Positions 1 to 6,728 are shown, counted from the stretch's first letter. The stretch is DNA of 7,560 nucleotides from Lachnospiraceae bacterium (GCA_031285465.1 JAITWD010000156.1:1-7560); one strand, 5' to 3'. A program made the numbers and translations. Notes: generated by a model from the letters alone, not told the origin.

Positions 1-1473
1 CCTGCTAAATACATATTTCCGCCACTATCCAAATTAAAGGCGGGTTCGACCAAAGGTAAGGGCGACCGTACCAGGGAATTGAAGGAAACGGCGGCACGAT
101 TACAACAAACCTTAAAGACCTTTGGGGTAATGGTCACCATTACCGAGATCAGTCAGGGTCCGGCGGTGACCAGATATGAGTTACAGCCCGATCAGGGGGT
201 TAAGGTAAGCAAGATTGTTGGTCTGACCGATGATATCAAATTGAATCTTGCGGCAACCGACATCCGCATCGAGGCACCGATCCCCGGTAAGGCAGCGGTC
301 GGTATTGAGGTGCCTAATAAAGAGAATGCGGCGGTGGCCTTTCGTGATCTGGTGGAATCGCGCGAGTTTAAGGAGTTTCCTTCCGACATCGCCTTTGCGG
401 TCGGCAAGGATATTAGCGGTCAGATCGTGGTGTCCGATATTGCCCGAATGCCTCATATGCTGATCGCCGGAGCGACCGGCTCAGGAAAATCGGTGTGTAT
501 CAACACCCTTATTATGAGCATTTTGTATAAAGCCCACCCCGATGATGTTAAGTTGATCATGATCGATCCCAAGGTGGTTGAACTAAGTGTTTACAATGGG
601 ATCCCCCATCTATTGATCCCGGTGGTGACCGATCCGAAAAAGGCTTCGGCGGCGCTTCATTGGGGGGTAGTGGAAATGACCGACCGCTACCAGAAATTTG
701 CCGATTTTAATGTACGTGACCTTAAGGGGTATAATAAAAAGCTGGAGGAGATGCGGGCGGGCGATCCCCAAACCCCCGCCAAGTTGCCACAGATCGTCAT
801 TATTGTTGATGAGTTGGCCGACCTGATGATGGTGGCACCGGGTGAGGTGGAAGAATCGATCTGCCGCCTGGCGCAGTTGGCAAGAGCAGCGGGTATCCAC
901 CTGATCATTGCAACCCAGCGACCGTCGGTCGATGTTATTACCGGTCTGATCAAGGCGAATATGCCTAGCCGGGCGGCATTTAGTGTGTCCAGTGGGGTGG
1001 ATTCCCGCACCATTTTGGATATGAACGGTGCGGAGAAGCTACTTGGAAAGGGTGATATGCTGTTTTATCCGCAGGGCTATTCTAAGCCGGCGCGGGTACA
1101 GGGCGCATTTATCTCCGATAAAGAGGTTTCGGATGTGGTGGACTTCCTAAAGAATCAGGTACTGGGCAATGTCTACAGTGAAGCGGTGGAAGAGAAGATC
1201 ATGAATATCGGCAGCTCCGGCGGCGGTTCGACCGTTGAGACCGGAAGCGAGCGCGACCAGTATTTTGCCGATGCCGGACGGTTTATCATTGATAAGGATA
1301 AAGCTTCGATCGGGAATCTGCAGCGGGTGTTCAAAATCGGCTTCAACCGGGCGGCGAGAATTATGGATCAGCTTTGCGATGCCGGCGTGGTTGGCGAAGA
1401 AGAGGGGACCAAGCCGCGGAAGGTGCTGATGAATCTGGATGAATTTGAACGGTATCTTGAAGAATATAGCTAG
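1..1473 (+). CDS. ftsK: DNA translocase FtsK/SpoIIIE, C-terminal part (5' end outside window)
   Basis: This is a hexameric ATP-driven DNA pump that moves chromosome ends through the closing division or sporulation septum. The reading frame is open from base 1, so the TTG at 79 is not the start; the N-terminal membrane domain and linker lie upstream. The 490 visible residues begin with a 'YIFPPLSKL' segment typical of the start of the motor's alpha subdomain. A Walker A motif GATGSGKS lies at 469-492 and a Walker B motif IVIIVDEL at 793-816. After a Gly/Ser-rich linker (about 1204-1250), the winged-helix gamma domain that reads orienting octamers fills about 1290-1470 (LQRVFKIGFNRAARIMDQL). 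The protein ends naturally, but its TAG stop is the first triplet of an inverted repeat. FtsK and SpoIIIE cannot be separated on this fragment. Identity of the family is very secure. Confidence 0.95.
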   Translation, partial: PAKYIFPPLSKLKAGSTKGKGDRTRELKETAARLQQTLKTFGVMVTITEISQGPAVTRYELQPDQGVKVSKIVGLTDDIKLNLAATDIRIEAPIPGKAAVGIEVPNKENAAVAFRDLVESREFKEFPSDIAFAVGKDISGQIVVSDIARMPHMLIAGATGSGKSVCINTLIMSILYKAHPDDVKLIMIDPKVVELSVYNGIPHLLIPVVTDPKKASAALHWGVVEMTDRYQKFADFNVRDLKGYNKKLEEMRAGDPQTPAKLPQIVIIVDELADLMMVAPGEVEESICRLAQLARAAGIHLIIATQRPSVDVITGLIKANMPSRAAFSVSSGVDSRTILDMNGAEKLLGKGDMLFYPQGYSKPARVQGAFISDKEVSDVVDFLKNQVLGNVYSEAVEEKIMNIGSSGGGSTVETGSERDQYFADAGRFIIDKDKASIGNLQRVFKIGFNRAARIMDQLCDAGVVGEEEGTKPRKVLMNLDEFERYLEEYS

Positions 1474-1514
1474 GGTGTGTCTGAAAACTCATTGCAGTTT
1501 TCAGACACACCCTA
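1471..1514. repeat. Perfect 19-bp inverted repeat overlapping the ftsK stop codon
   Basis: The left arm TAGGGTGTGTCTGAAAACT (1471-1489) is exactly complementary to 1496-1514, with a 6-base loop CATTGC. It starts with the ftsK TAG and ends with TA, so the inner 17-bp arms are bounded by TA on both sides. No T-run follows on the + strand, so it is a poor intrinsic terminator by the usual rule, although a stem this strong could still protect the 3' end of the mRNA or slow polymerase. It may be a dispersed palindromic element or a miniature transposon remnant. The structure is certain; its role is open. Confidence 0.8.
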
Positions 1515-1515
1515 A

Positions 1516-1542
1516 GGAAACACTGATTAAATCAGCGTTTCC
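1516..1542. repeat. Second hairpin upstream of fhs
   Basis: GGAAAC (1516-1521) pairs with GTTTCC (1537-1542). After one A/C mismatch, CTGAT (1523-1527) pairs with ATCAG (1531-1535) around a TAA loop. The element is flanked on both sides by CTAA (1512-1515 and 1543-1546). A further TAATCAG at 1544-1550 could pair instead with CTGATTA (1523-1529), giving an alternative fold that ends next to the fhs ribosome site. It may be a repeat element, or part of a leader controlling fhs; the sequence alone does not decide. Confidence 0.6.
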
Positions 1543-1562
1543 CTAATCAGAAAGGCGGGAGA

Positions 1563-3242
1563 ATGAGTAAATTTAAAAGTGATATTGAAATAGCGCAGAG
1601 TGCGCAGATGCAGCCGATCAAAGCGGTGGCAGCAGTTTTAGGGATACAGGAAGATGATCTGGAGCTTTACGGTAAATATAAAGCTAAGCTAACCGATGGA
1701 TATTTGGCGTCCATCGCCGATAAAAAGCCGGGCAAGCTGATCTTAGTAACGGCGATCAATCCGACCCCGGCGGGTGAAGGTAAGACGACGACGACGGTAG
1801 GACTGGGGCAGGCCTTTGGCCGTTTGGGGAAAAAGGCGATCGTCGCCCTGCGTGAACCTTCACTGGGACCGTGCTTTGGCATGAAGGGGGGCGCGGCCGG
1901 CGGTGGCTGGGCACAGGTGGTGCCGATGGAGGATCTGAATCTGCATTTTACCGGCGATTTTCATGCCATCACAGCGGCGAATAATTTGTTGGCGGCACTG
2001 CTTGATAATCATATCCAACAGGGCAATGAACTAAGGATCGATACCCGTCAGGTGGTGTGGAAACGGTGTCTTGATATGAATGACCGGGTACTGCGCAATA
2101 CCGTGGTCGGATTGGGCAATAAAGCGGACGGTACCGTCAGAGAGGATCATTTTGTGATCACAGTGGCATCGGAGATTATGGCGGTGCTTTGTCTGGCGGA
2201 GGATATGACCGATTTGAAGCGGCAACTGGGACGGATGGTGGTGGCATATGATCACGATGGAGAGCCGGTTACGGCCGGGTCTTTGCAGGCGGTCGGCGCG
2301 ATGGCAGCACTGCTCAAGGATGCTATGAAACCCAACCTGATCCAGACGCTGGAAAATACACCGGCACTGGTGCATGGCGGGCCATTTGCCAATATTGCCC
2401 ATGGATGCAACTCGGTGCGTGCCACCAAGGCAGCGCTACGAATGGCCGATTATTGCATTACCGAGGCGGGTTTTGGTGCCGATCTGGGTGCCGAGAAATT
2501 TTTCGATATCAAGTGCCGGATCGCCGGACTTAAACCGGACGTGGCGGTGCTGGTCGCCACTGTGCGGGCGCTTAAATATAATGGCGGTGTGGCTAAAGCC
2601 GACCTCGGTGAGGAAAACAAAGAGGCACTTAAACGGGGAATGGCCAACCTGACCAAGCACATTGAAAATATCCGTCAGTATGGCGTGCCGCTCATCGTCG
2701 CCCTAAATAACTTTGTGACCGACACCGAGGAAGAGGTGGCGATGGTCGAAGCGCTCTGTCAGGAAATGAACTGTGGCTTTTCCCAGTCGAAGGTATGGGA
2801 GCAGGGTGGTGAAGGGGGCATCGCACTGGCGGAAGCGGTTCTGGCAACATTGGAAAAGGAAGCGAGCGACTTTCATTGCCTATACGACGCGGCCTCGCCT
2901 ATCAAGGATAAGATCACGAGGATTGCGACGGGTATTTATGGTGCGGCTTCGGTGGATTTTGCCGATACGGCACTCAAGCAGCTGGAGCGGCTGGAGCGGT
3001 TGGGTTTTGGCGGGTTACCGGTCTGTATGGCCAAGACACAGTACTCTTTGTCCGATGATCCGCAGCTATTGGGACGTCCGGAAGGCTTCCAGCTCCATGT
3101 TCGGGAGCTGTATGTTTCGGCCGGTGCCGGATTCATTGTAGTATTGACTGGGGCGGTCATGACTATGCCTGGGTTGCCCAAGAAGCCAGCAGCCTATGCG
3201 ATTGATGTGGATGAAAATGGAATGATAACCGGATTGTTTTAA
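1563..3242 (+). CDS. fhs: Formate--tetrahydrofolate ligase
   Basis: This cytosolic enzyme joins formate to tetrahydrofolate with ATP, via formyl phosphate, to make 10-formyl-THF. That is the entry step of the methyl branch of the Wood-Ljungdahl pathway in acetogens and a one-carbon source in many other anaerobes. The 559-residue protein is full length for the family. The P-loop TPAGEGKTTT spans residues 68-77. R97, in the block REPSLGPCFGMKGGAAGGG (97-115), corresponds to the formyl-phosphate-binding arginine of the Moorella enzyme. The ATG is preceded by AAAGGCGGGAG (1551-1561); its AAAGG part is 7 bases from the start, close to the consensus. folD follows after 26 bp, so the two are probably cotranscribed. 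Cyclohydrolase gene fchA, often found beside fhs in acetogens, is absent here. No oddities are seen in the reading frame. Confidence 0.97.
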   Translation: MSKFKSDIEIAQSAQMQPIKAVAAVLGIQEDDLELYGKYKAKLTDGYLASIADKKPGKLILVTAINPTPAGEGKTTTTVGLGQAFGRLGKKAIVALREPSLGPCFGMKGGAAGGGWAQVVPMEDLNLHFTGDFHAITAANNLLAALLDNHIQQGNELRIDTRQVVWKRCLDMNDRVLRNTVVGLGNKADGTVREDHFVITVASEIMAVLCLAEDMTDLKRQLGRMVVAYDHDGEPVTAGSLQAVGAMAALLKDAMKPNLIQTLENTPALVHGGPFANIAHGCNSVRATKAALRMADYCITEAGFGADLGAEKFFDIKCRIAGLKPDVAVLVATVRALKYNGGVAKADLGEENKEALKRGMANLTKHIENIRQYGVPLIVALNNFVTDTEEEVAMVEALCQEMNCGFSQSKVWEQGGEGGIALAEAVLATLEKEASDFHCLYDAASPIKDKITRIATGIYGAASVDFADTALKQLERLERLGFGGLPVCMAKTQYSLSDDPQLLGRPEGFQLHVRELYVSAGAGFIVVLTGAVMTMPGLPKKPAAYAIDVDENGMITGLF

Positions 3243-3254
3243 TAATTGGAAACG

Positions 3255-3261
3255 AGAGGAG
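3255..3261 (+). promoter_or_regulatory. Ribosome binding site fixing the TTG start of folD
   Basis: AGAGGAG ends 7 bases before TTG at 3269. This fits a start there, and the encoded protein then begins (M)AKIIDGK, the usual N-terminus of FolD. No ATG in the same frame gives a complete protein. Confidence 0.8.
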
Positions 3262-3268
3262 AAATAGG

Positions 3269-4114
3269 TTGGCAAAAATAATTGACGGAAAAGCTATCGC
3301 GGCACAGATTAAGGATGAATGTCGGGCAAAGGTGGCAACACTAAAAGAAAAGGGGATCGGAGTGACACTGGCAGTGATCCAGGTGGGAAATGACCCGGCT
3401 TCCAGTGTATATGTCGGTAATAAGAAAAAAGGATGTGAGTATGTCGGTATCAATTCGTTGGCGCATGAATTGCCGGAGGATACGACCGAGGATAAATTAT
3501 TGGATCTGATCGGAGAATTGAACCGGCGGGCGGATGTTAACGGTATCCTGGTGCAATTACCCTTGCCCGGTCATATAAATGAGGATCGGGTGATATGTGC
3601 CATTGATCCGCGCAAGGATGTGGATGGATTCCATCCGGCCAGTGTCGGTGCACTTTGTATCGGCCAGCCCGGTTTTGTGTCGTGTACACCGGCGGGGATC
3701 ATTCAATTGCTGGTGCGTTCGGGGATCGAGATTGCGGGCAAAGAATGTGTTGTGATCGGGCGCAGTAATATTGTCGGGAAACCGATGGCATTGCTCCTAT
3801 TAAGAGAAAATGGGACGGTTACGGTAACCCATTCCCGCACTAAGGATTTGAAGGCGGCGACCGGTCGGGCGGATATTTTGATCGTGGCGGTGGGTAAGCC
3901 CAAAATGATCACCAGAGAGTATGTAAAGGAAGGCGCGACGGTAATTGATGTGGGCATTCACCGTGATGCGAACAATAAGCTGTGCGGTGATGTCGACTAT
4001 GATGATGTCGCACCGGTATGTAGTGCCATCACTCCGGTTCCGGGCGGTGTGGGACCGATGACCATCGCGATGCTTCTGAATAATTGCGTTGAATCAGCGG
4101 CACAGACAATATAA
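3269..4114 (+). CDS. folD: Bifunctional methylene-THF dehydrogenase / methenyl-THF cyclohydrolase
   Basis: FolD interconverts 5,10-methylene-THF, 5,10-methenyl-THF and 10-formyl-THF, usually with NADP(H), and so takes up the product of the Fhs encoded just upstream. The 281 residues match the normal length. The catalytic tyrosine and lysine lie in SSVYVGNKKKGCEYVGI (Y48, K52). The folate-site motif QLPLP is at 96-100 and KDVDGFHP at 116-123. The dinucleotide-binding signature GRSNIVGKP is at 164-172 and PGGVGPMT at 258-265. Translation starts at TTG. The gene for the next protein begins 27 bp after the stop. With no separate cyclohydrolase gene in view, the cyclohydrolase step is presumably done by this protein. 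Cofactor preference (NADP or NAD) cannot be read reliably from the sequence. Confidence 0.96.
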   Translation: MAKIIDGKAIAAQIKDECRAKVATLKEKGIGVTLAVIQVGNDPASSVYVGNKKKGCEYVGINSLAHELPEDTTEDKLLDLIGELNRRADVNGILVQLPLPGHINEDRVICAIDPRKDVDGFHPASVGALCIGQPGFVSCTPAGIIQLLVRSGIEIAGKECVVIGRSNIVGKPMALLLLRENGTVTVTHSRTKDLKAATGRADILIVAVGKPKMITREYVKEGATVIDVGIHRDANNKLCGDVDYDDVAPVCSAITPVPGGVGPMTIAMLLNNCVESAAQTI

Positions 4115-4141
4115 CGACTATAAAAAAAGGATTCGGTAGAT

Positions 4142-5596
4142 ATGAAATGTCCTGAATGCGGATTTGAACTGGCAGATGACCAGCTTTACTGCGAGCACTG
4201 TGGTAAAGAAATTCAAATAGTACCGGACTTTGAGCCGGAAATCGAAAACAGTATCATTGAAACGTTATCCACCGTCGCAGAAGAAATCGAACCAAAGCAT
4301 AATAATAAATTGACACCAGACACAATGTGGAACAATGAACCTAAACAGCAACAGAGCGAACCGAAAGCTAAAAAACGGATCGGTCTGATTATTGGAGTGG
4401 TCAGCTTTATAGCACTACTGGTCATAGCCGCAGTAATCGGGATACAGATATATCGCGTCTATTCGGTGCCTTACCAGATGGAACAGGCGGGTCGGTATGC
4501 TGATGCCGAGGATTATGGCAGGGCAGCCGGGTACATGGAACGGGCGGACGAGCTATTGCCGGATAATCCCGAAATCAAAAACACGCTGGCAGCTTACTAC
4601 TATTTAGACAATGCCCCCGATCGGGCGGTCGACACCTTAATGGAGGTGGTTAACAACGATCGACTGACGCCGGAAGAACAGTTTAAAAGCTATGAGCGGC
4701 TCATCGCCATTTTGGATGAGTTACAACGGTACTCGGAAATCAGTGAGCTTTTGCTCAATTGTGAAGATGGGTCACTGGTGACCCGCTTTCAATTCTATTT
4801 GGCAAAGGTGCCGGAGTTTAGTCTGGCATCGGGCAGCTATAGTGAGGTCCTCCTGTTAAAACTTAATTCCAATACAGCGGGAGCGATTTATTACACCATG
4901 AATGGCTCCCGGCCAACACAAAACAGTAAGGTTTATACGGCGCCGATCTATCTGGAAACGGGTGAGTATATCGTGTCGGCGATGTTTGTTAATGAATACG
5001 GCATTGAAAGTGATGTGGTCAGTCAGTCCTATCAGATTGATCTTCAGATCCCCGACCCACCGGTCATTGGCAGCTATAGTGGGCTTTATACCGAGCCGAC
5101 CATGATCGAGGTGGAATTGCCACCGGTGGGGGCGGTATACTATACTACCGACGGAAGTGTACCGACGACGGGCAGTAGCCAGTATACAAATCCGATCCCG
5201 ATGCCCTATGGACGGACCGAATTTAGGTTTGCGGTGATCAGTGAGCAGGGCGGGATCAGTGAGGTGATCAGCCGGATTTATGAATTGCGGTTGCTGACCG
5301 AGGTCACGCCACAGGCTGCGGTAGCCGCGATCATGGAGGCACTGGTAGAACGGCAGGTGCTGACCGATATGACAGGCAAGGCGGCATTTGAAGAGGGGTA
5401 TTATGAATTTGCCTTTGATGAATTAATAGAAATTCCCGGTAAAGGACTTTACTTTAAGGTGGATGAATACTATCGGGTGGATGCAGGGGTACGGGAAATA
5501 ACCGAGCATCTTTATGTGGTGGAAGCATATACCGGTATGCCCAATCGCTTGATCTATAATGAGATGGGTGAGATGGATCTGATCGCCCTCAAGTGA
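4142..5596 (+). CDS. Zinc-ribbon membrane protein with TPR-like and two chitobiase-C-terminal-like domains
   Basis: The function is unknown. The 484-residue protein starts with a zinc ribbon (C3-x2-C6 and C17-x2-C20), then an acidic, Gln/Asn-rich linker to about residue 76. The basic stretch KAKKR leads into one hydrophobic helix (about 80-103), so the zinc ribbon is predicted inside the cell and the rest outside. Residues about 108-215 look like short TPR-type helical repeats (GRYADAEDYGRAAGYMERA, then DNAPDRAVDTLMEVV). Two related beta modules follow, about 224-299 and 306-382. Each has a GA[IV]YYT-x2-GS-x-PT core like the chitobiase/beta-hexosaminidase C-terminal (FN3-associated) family. 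The last 100 residues form a separate domain rich in Tyr and acidic residues that I do not recognise. No catalytic motif is visible; binding of cell-wall material or a sensing role is possible. AAAGG (4126-4130) lies a rather long 11 bases before the ATG. The gene ends in tandem stops TGA TAA. Confidence 0.85.
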   Translation: MKCPECGFELADDQLYCEHCGKEIQIVPDFEPEIENSIIETLSTVAEEIEPKHNNKLTPDTMWNNEPKQQQSEPKAKKRIGLIIGVVSFIALLVIAAVIGIQIYRVYSVPYQMEQAGRYADAEDYGRAAGYMERADELLPDNPEIKNTLAAYYYLDNAPDRAVDTLMEVVNNDRLTPEEQFKSYERLIAILDELQRYSEISELLLNCEDGSLVTRFQFYLAKVPEFSLASGSYSEVLLLKLNSNTAGAIYYTMNGSRPTQNSKVYTAPIYLETGEYIVSAMFVNEYGIESDVVSQSYQIDLQIPDPPVIGSYSGLYTEPTMIEVELPPVGAVYYTTDGSVPTTGSSQYTNPIPMPYGRTEFRFAVISEQGGISEVISRIYELRLLTEVTPQAAVAAIMEALVERQVLTDMTGKAAFEEGYYEFAFDELIEIPGKGLYFKVDEYYRVDAGVREITEHLYVVEAYTGMPNRLIYNEMGEMDLIALK

Positions 5597-5606
5597 TAAA
5601 TACAAA

Positions 5607-5638
5607 TTATATCATAGGAAAGTGCTCCTATGATATAA
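5607..5638. terminator. 13-bp inverted repeat after the zinc-ribbon gene, possible weak terminator
   Basis: TTATATCATAGGA (5607-5619) pairs perfectly with 5626-5638 around the loop AAGTGC, starting 10 bases after the stop codon. The stem is AT-rich and is followed by AAAACC rather than a T-run, so a classic intrinsic terminator is not supported on the + strand. Its place between two gene groups suggests an mRNA 3' end or a processing/stability hairpin. Confidence 0.4.
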
Positions 5639-5640
5639 AA

Positions 5641-5700
5641 CCGATGCGCAGCTACGCGCGCGGAACAAAAGTTGCGCTAATACAATACTTTATATAATTA
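5641..5700. other. GC-alternating patch and weak stem in the gap before nfnA
   Basis: Within an otherwise AT-rich gap lies an eight-base alternating CG run (5655-5662). It is enclosed by GCGCAGC (5646-5652) and GTTGCGC (5671-5677), which can form a 7-bp stem with one G-U pair and an 18-base loop. TATAAT occurs at 5693-5698, but too close to the nfnA ribosome site to serve as a normal promoter for that gene. The function is unknown. Confidence 0.3.
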
Positions 5701-5702
5701 AT

Positions 5703-5707
5703 GGAGG
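5703..5707 (+). promoter_or_regulatory. Ribosome binding site deciding the nfnA start
   Basis: GGAGG sits 8 bases before ATG at 5716. It overlaps the earlier in-frame ATG at 5701, which has no such site before it. The start at 5716 (MFKILKAQEL) is therefore preferred. Confidence 0.8.
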
Positions 5708-5715
5708 AAGATGTT

Positions 5716-6594
5716 ATGTTTAAGATTTTGAAGGCACAGGAGTTGGCGGACAATATTTTCTTGATGGAAGTGGAAGCGCCGCGGGTTGCCAAGGCTTGCC
5801 AACCCGGACAGTTTGTGATTGTCCGGACCGATGATGAGGGGGAGCGGATTCCGCTGACCATTTGTGATTATGATCGGGAAAAAGGAACGGTAACCATTGT
5901 CTTTCAGATTGTTGGTGCCGGAACGGTAATGATGGCGGCACTTAAGGCGGGGGATTCCTTCCGTGATTTCGTTGGTCCTTTGGGCTGCGCATCGGAATTT
6001 GTGACCGAGGAGATGGCTGAACTTAAGAAAAAACGGATTTTATTTGTTGCCGGCGGGGTGGGAACCGCACCGGTATATCCGCAGGTTAAGTGGCTGCATG
6101 AACAGGGGATTGCCGCCGATGTGATCGTCGGTGCAAAAAACAAGGAATTATTGATTCTGGAGCAGGAGATGGCGGCGGTTGCCGGTAATCTTTATGTGAC
6201 CACCGACGACGGTTCATATGGACGCAGCGGTATGGTGACCGATACGATCAAGGAGCTAGTACAGAAGGACGGTCGGGAATATGATGTTGTGGTCGCGATC
6301 GGGCCGATGATTATGATGAAGTTTGTGTGCCGTCTGACCAAGGAATTGGGACTGCCTACCATCGTCAGTCTTAATCCGATCATGGTGGATGGAACCGGGA
6401 TGTGCGGTGCCTGTCGGGTTACCGTGGGTGATCAGGTCAAGTTTGCCTGTGTAGACGGACCGGAATTTGACGGACATCTGGTGGATTTTGATGAGGCAAT
6501 GAAACGCCAGCAGCTTTATAAGACGGCTGAGGGAAAAGCCTTTTTGAAAGCGAAAGAGGGCGATAGCCACCATGGCGGAGGTGGTAATTGTTAA
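5716..6594 (+). CDS. nfnA: NfnA-type FAD/NAD-binding subunit (sulfide/dihydroorotate dehydrogenase-like)
   Basis: This is the small FAD/[2Fe-2S] subunit of a two-subunit flavoenzyme. In the best-studied cases (NfnAB) the complex couples NADH and reduced ferredoxin to NADP+ by electron bifurcation; related pairs were described as sulfide dehydrogenase. It has 292 residues. The N-terminal FAD-binding barrel carries RIPLTI at 44-49. The NAD-binding half has GGVGTAP at 113-119. The C-terminal cluster site VDGTGMCGACRV...FACVDGPEF places D225, C230, C233 and C245 with the same spacing as the Asp/3-Cys [2Fe-2S] ligands reported for Thermotoga NfnA (D219, C224, C227, C239). The tail ends with His-His, four Gly, Asn and Cys. 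The partner subunit is encoded 152 bp downstream, an unusually long, hairpin-filled gap for such a pair. PyrK, a relative, is less likely given the partner and the Asp ligand. Confidence 0.9.
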   Translation: MFKILKAQELADNIFLMEVEAPRVAKACQPGQFVIVRTDDEGERIPLTICDYDREKGTVTIVFQIVGAGTVMMAALKAGDSFRDFVGPLGCASEFVTEEMAELKKKRILFVAGGVGTAPVYPQVKWLHEQGIAADVIVGAKNKELLILEQEMAAVAGNLYVTTDDGSYGRSGMVTDTIKELVQKDGREYDVVVAIGPMIMMKFVCRLTKELGLPTIVSLNPIMVDGTGMCGACRVTVGDQVKFACVDGPEFDGHLVDFDEAMKRQQLYKTAEGKAFLKAKEGDSHHGGGGNC

Positions 6595-6599
6595 GTAGA

Positions 6600-6631
6600 G
6601 GCAGTTTCGCAAGTAAAACTTGCGAAATGCA
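6600..6631. repeat. Bulged hairpin repeat, copy 1
   Basis: This 32-base unit starts GGCAG and ends ATGCA. TTTCGCAAGT (6605-6614) pairs perfectly with 6618-6627 around an AAA loop. GCA (6601-6603) pairs with TGC (6628-6630), leaving G6604 as a single bulge. It begins 5 bases after the nfnA stop. Copy 2 at 6676-6707 has the same form. Confidence 0.85.
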
Positions 6632-6642
6632 TTGGATTAGTC

Positions 6643-6663
6643 TGAAAAATCATAGATTTTTCA
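6643..6663 (+). terminator. AT-rich hairpin between the two repeat copies
   Basis: TGAAAAATC (6643-6651) pairs with GATTTTTCA (6655-6663) around the loop ATA. A T-rich stretch follows, with T5 at 6666-6670. This has the outline of a weak intrinsic terminator or attenuator, but the 9-bp stem has only two G-C pairs. If it acts, it would lower nfnB relative to nfnA. Confidence 0.35.
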
Positions 6664-6675
6664 AATTTTTATTCA

Positions 6676-6707
6676 GGCAGTTTCGCAGATAAAATCTGCG
6701 AAATGCA
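6676..6707. repeat. Bulged hairpin repeat, copy 2
   Basis: This 32-base unit has the same frame as copy 1 (GGCAG start, ATGCA end, single bulged G6680, AAA loop). Here TTTCGCAGAT (6681-6690) pairs with 6694-6703. The loop-side stem bases differ from copy 1 (AAGT/ACTT becomes AGAT/ATCT), with both arms changed so that pairing is kept. It lies 76 bases from copy 1. Confidence 0.85.
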
Positions 6708-6728
6708 CGGGTGTAAAAATAAGCAATG

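Noticed and set aside
79..81. TTG as the start of the ftsK-like gene
   Set aside because: The same frame is open from base 1 and the residues before it (YIFPPLSKL) belong to the conserved motor domain, so the true start is upstream of the window.
2031..2402. 123-residue - strand frame inside fhs
   Set aside because: It is a shadow of the fhs coding sequence with low-complexity His/Arg/Cys-rich translation and no supporting ribosome site.
2773..3141. 122-residue + strand frame inside fhs
   Set aside because: It is out of frame with the complete, motif-bearing fhs; the translation is Arg/Ser/Trp-rich as expected from a shifted frame.
5672..5698. Sigma-70-like promoter TTGCGC - 15 bp - TATAAT before nfnA
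   Set aside because: The spacer is short, the -35 box is weak, and the predicted start would fall inside the ribosome site at 5703-5707.
5701..5703. ATG 5701 as the nfnA start
   Set aside because: The GGAGG site overlaps this codon and is well spaced for ATG 5716; nothing comparable precedes 5701.
6600..6707. Two spaced repeats as a minimal CRISPR array
   Set aside because: There are only two units, each forming its own hairpin with internal variation, the space between contains another hairpin, and no cas gene is in view.
6726..6728. ATG 6726 as the nfnB start
   Set aside because: The GAGAGGAG site lies after it, and the family N-terminus MDVLKKVPV begins at 6747.
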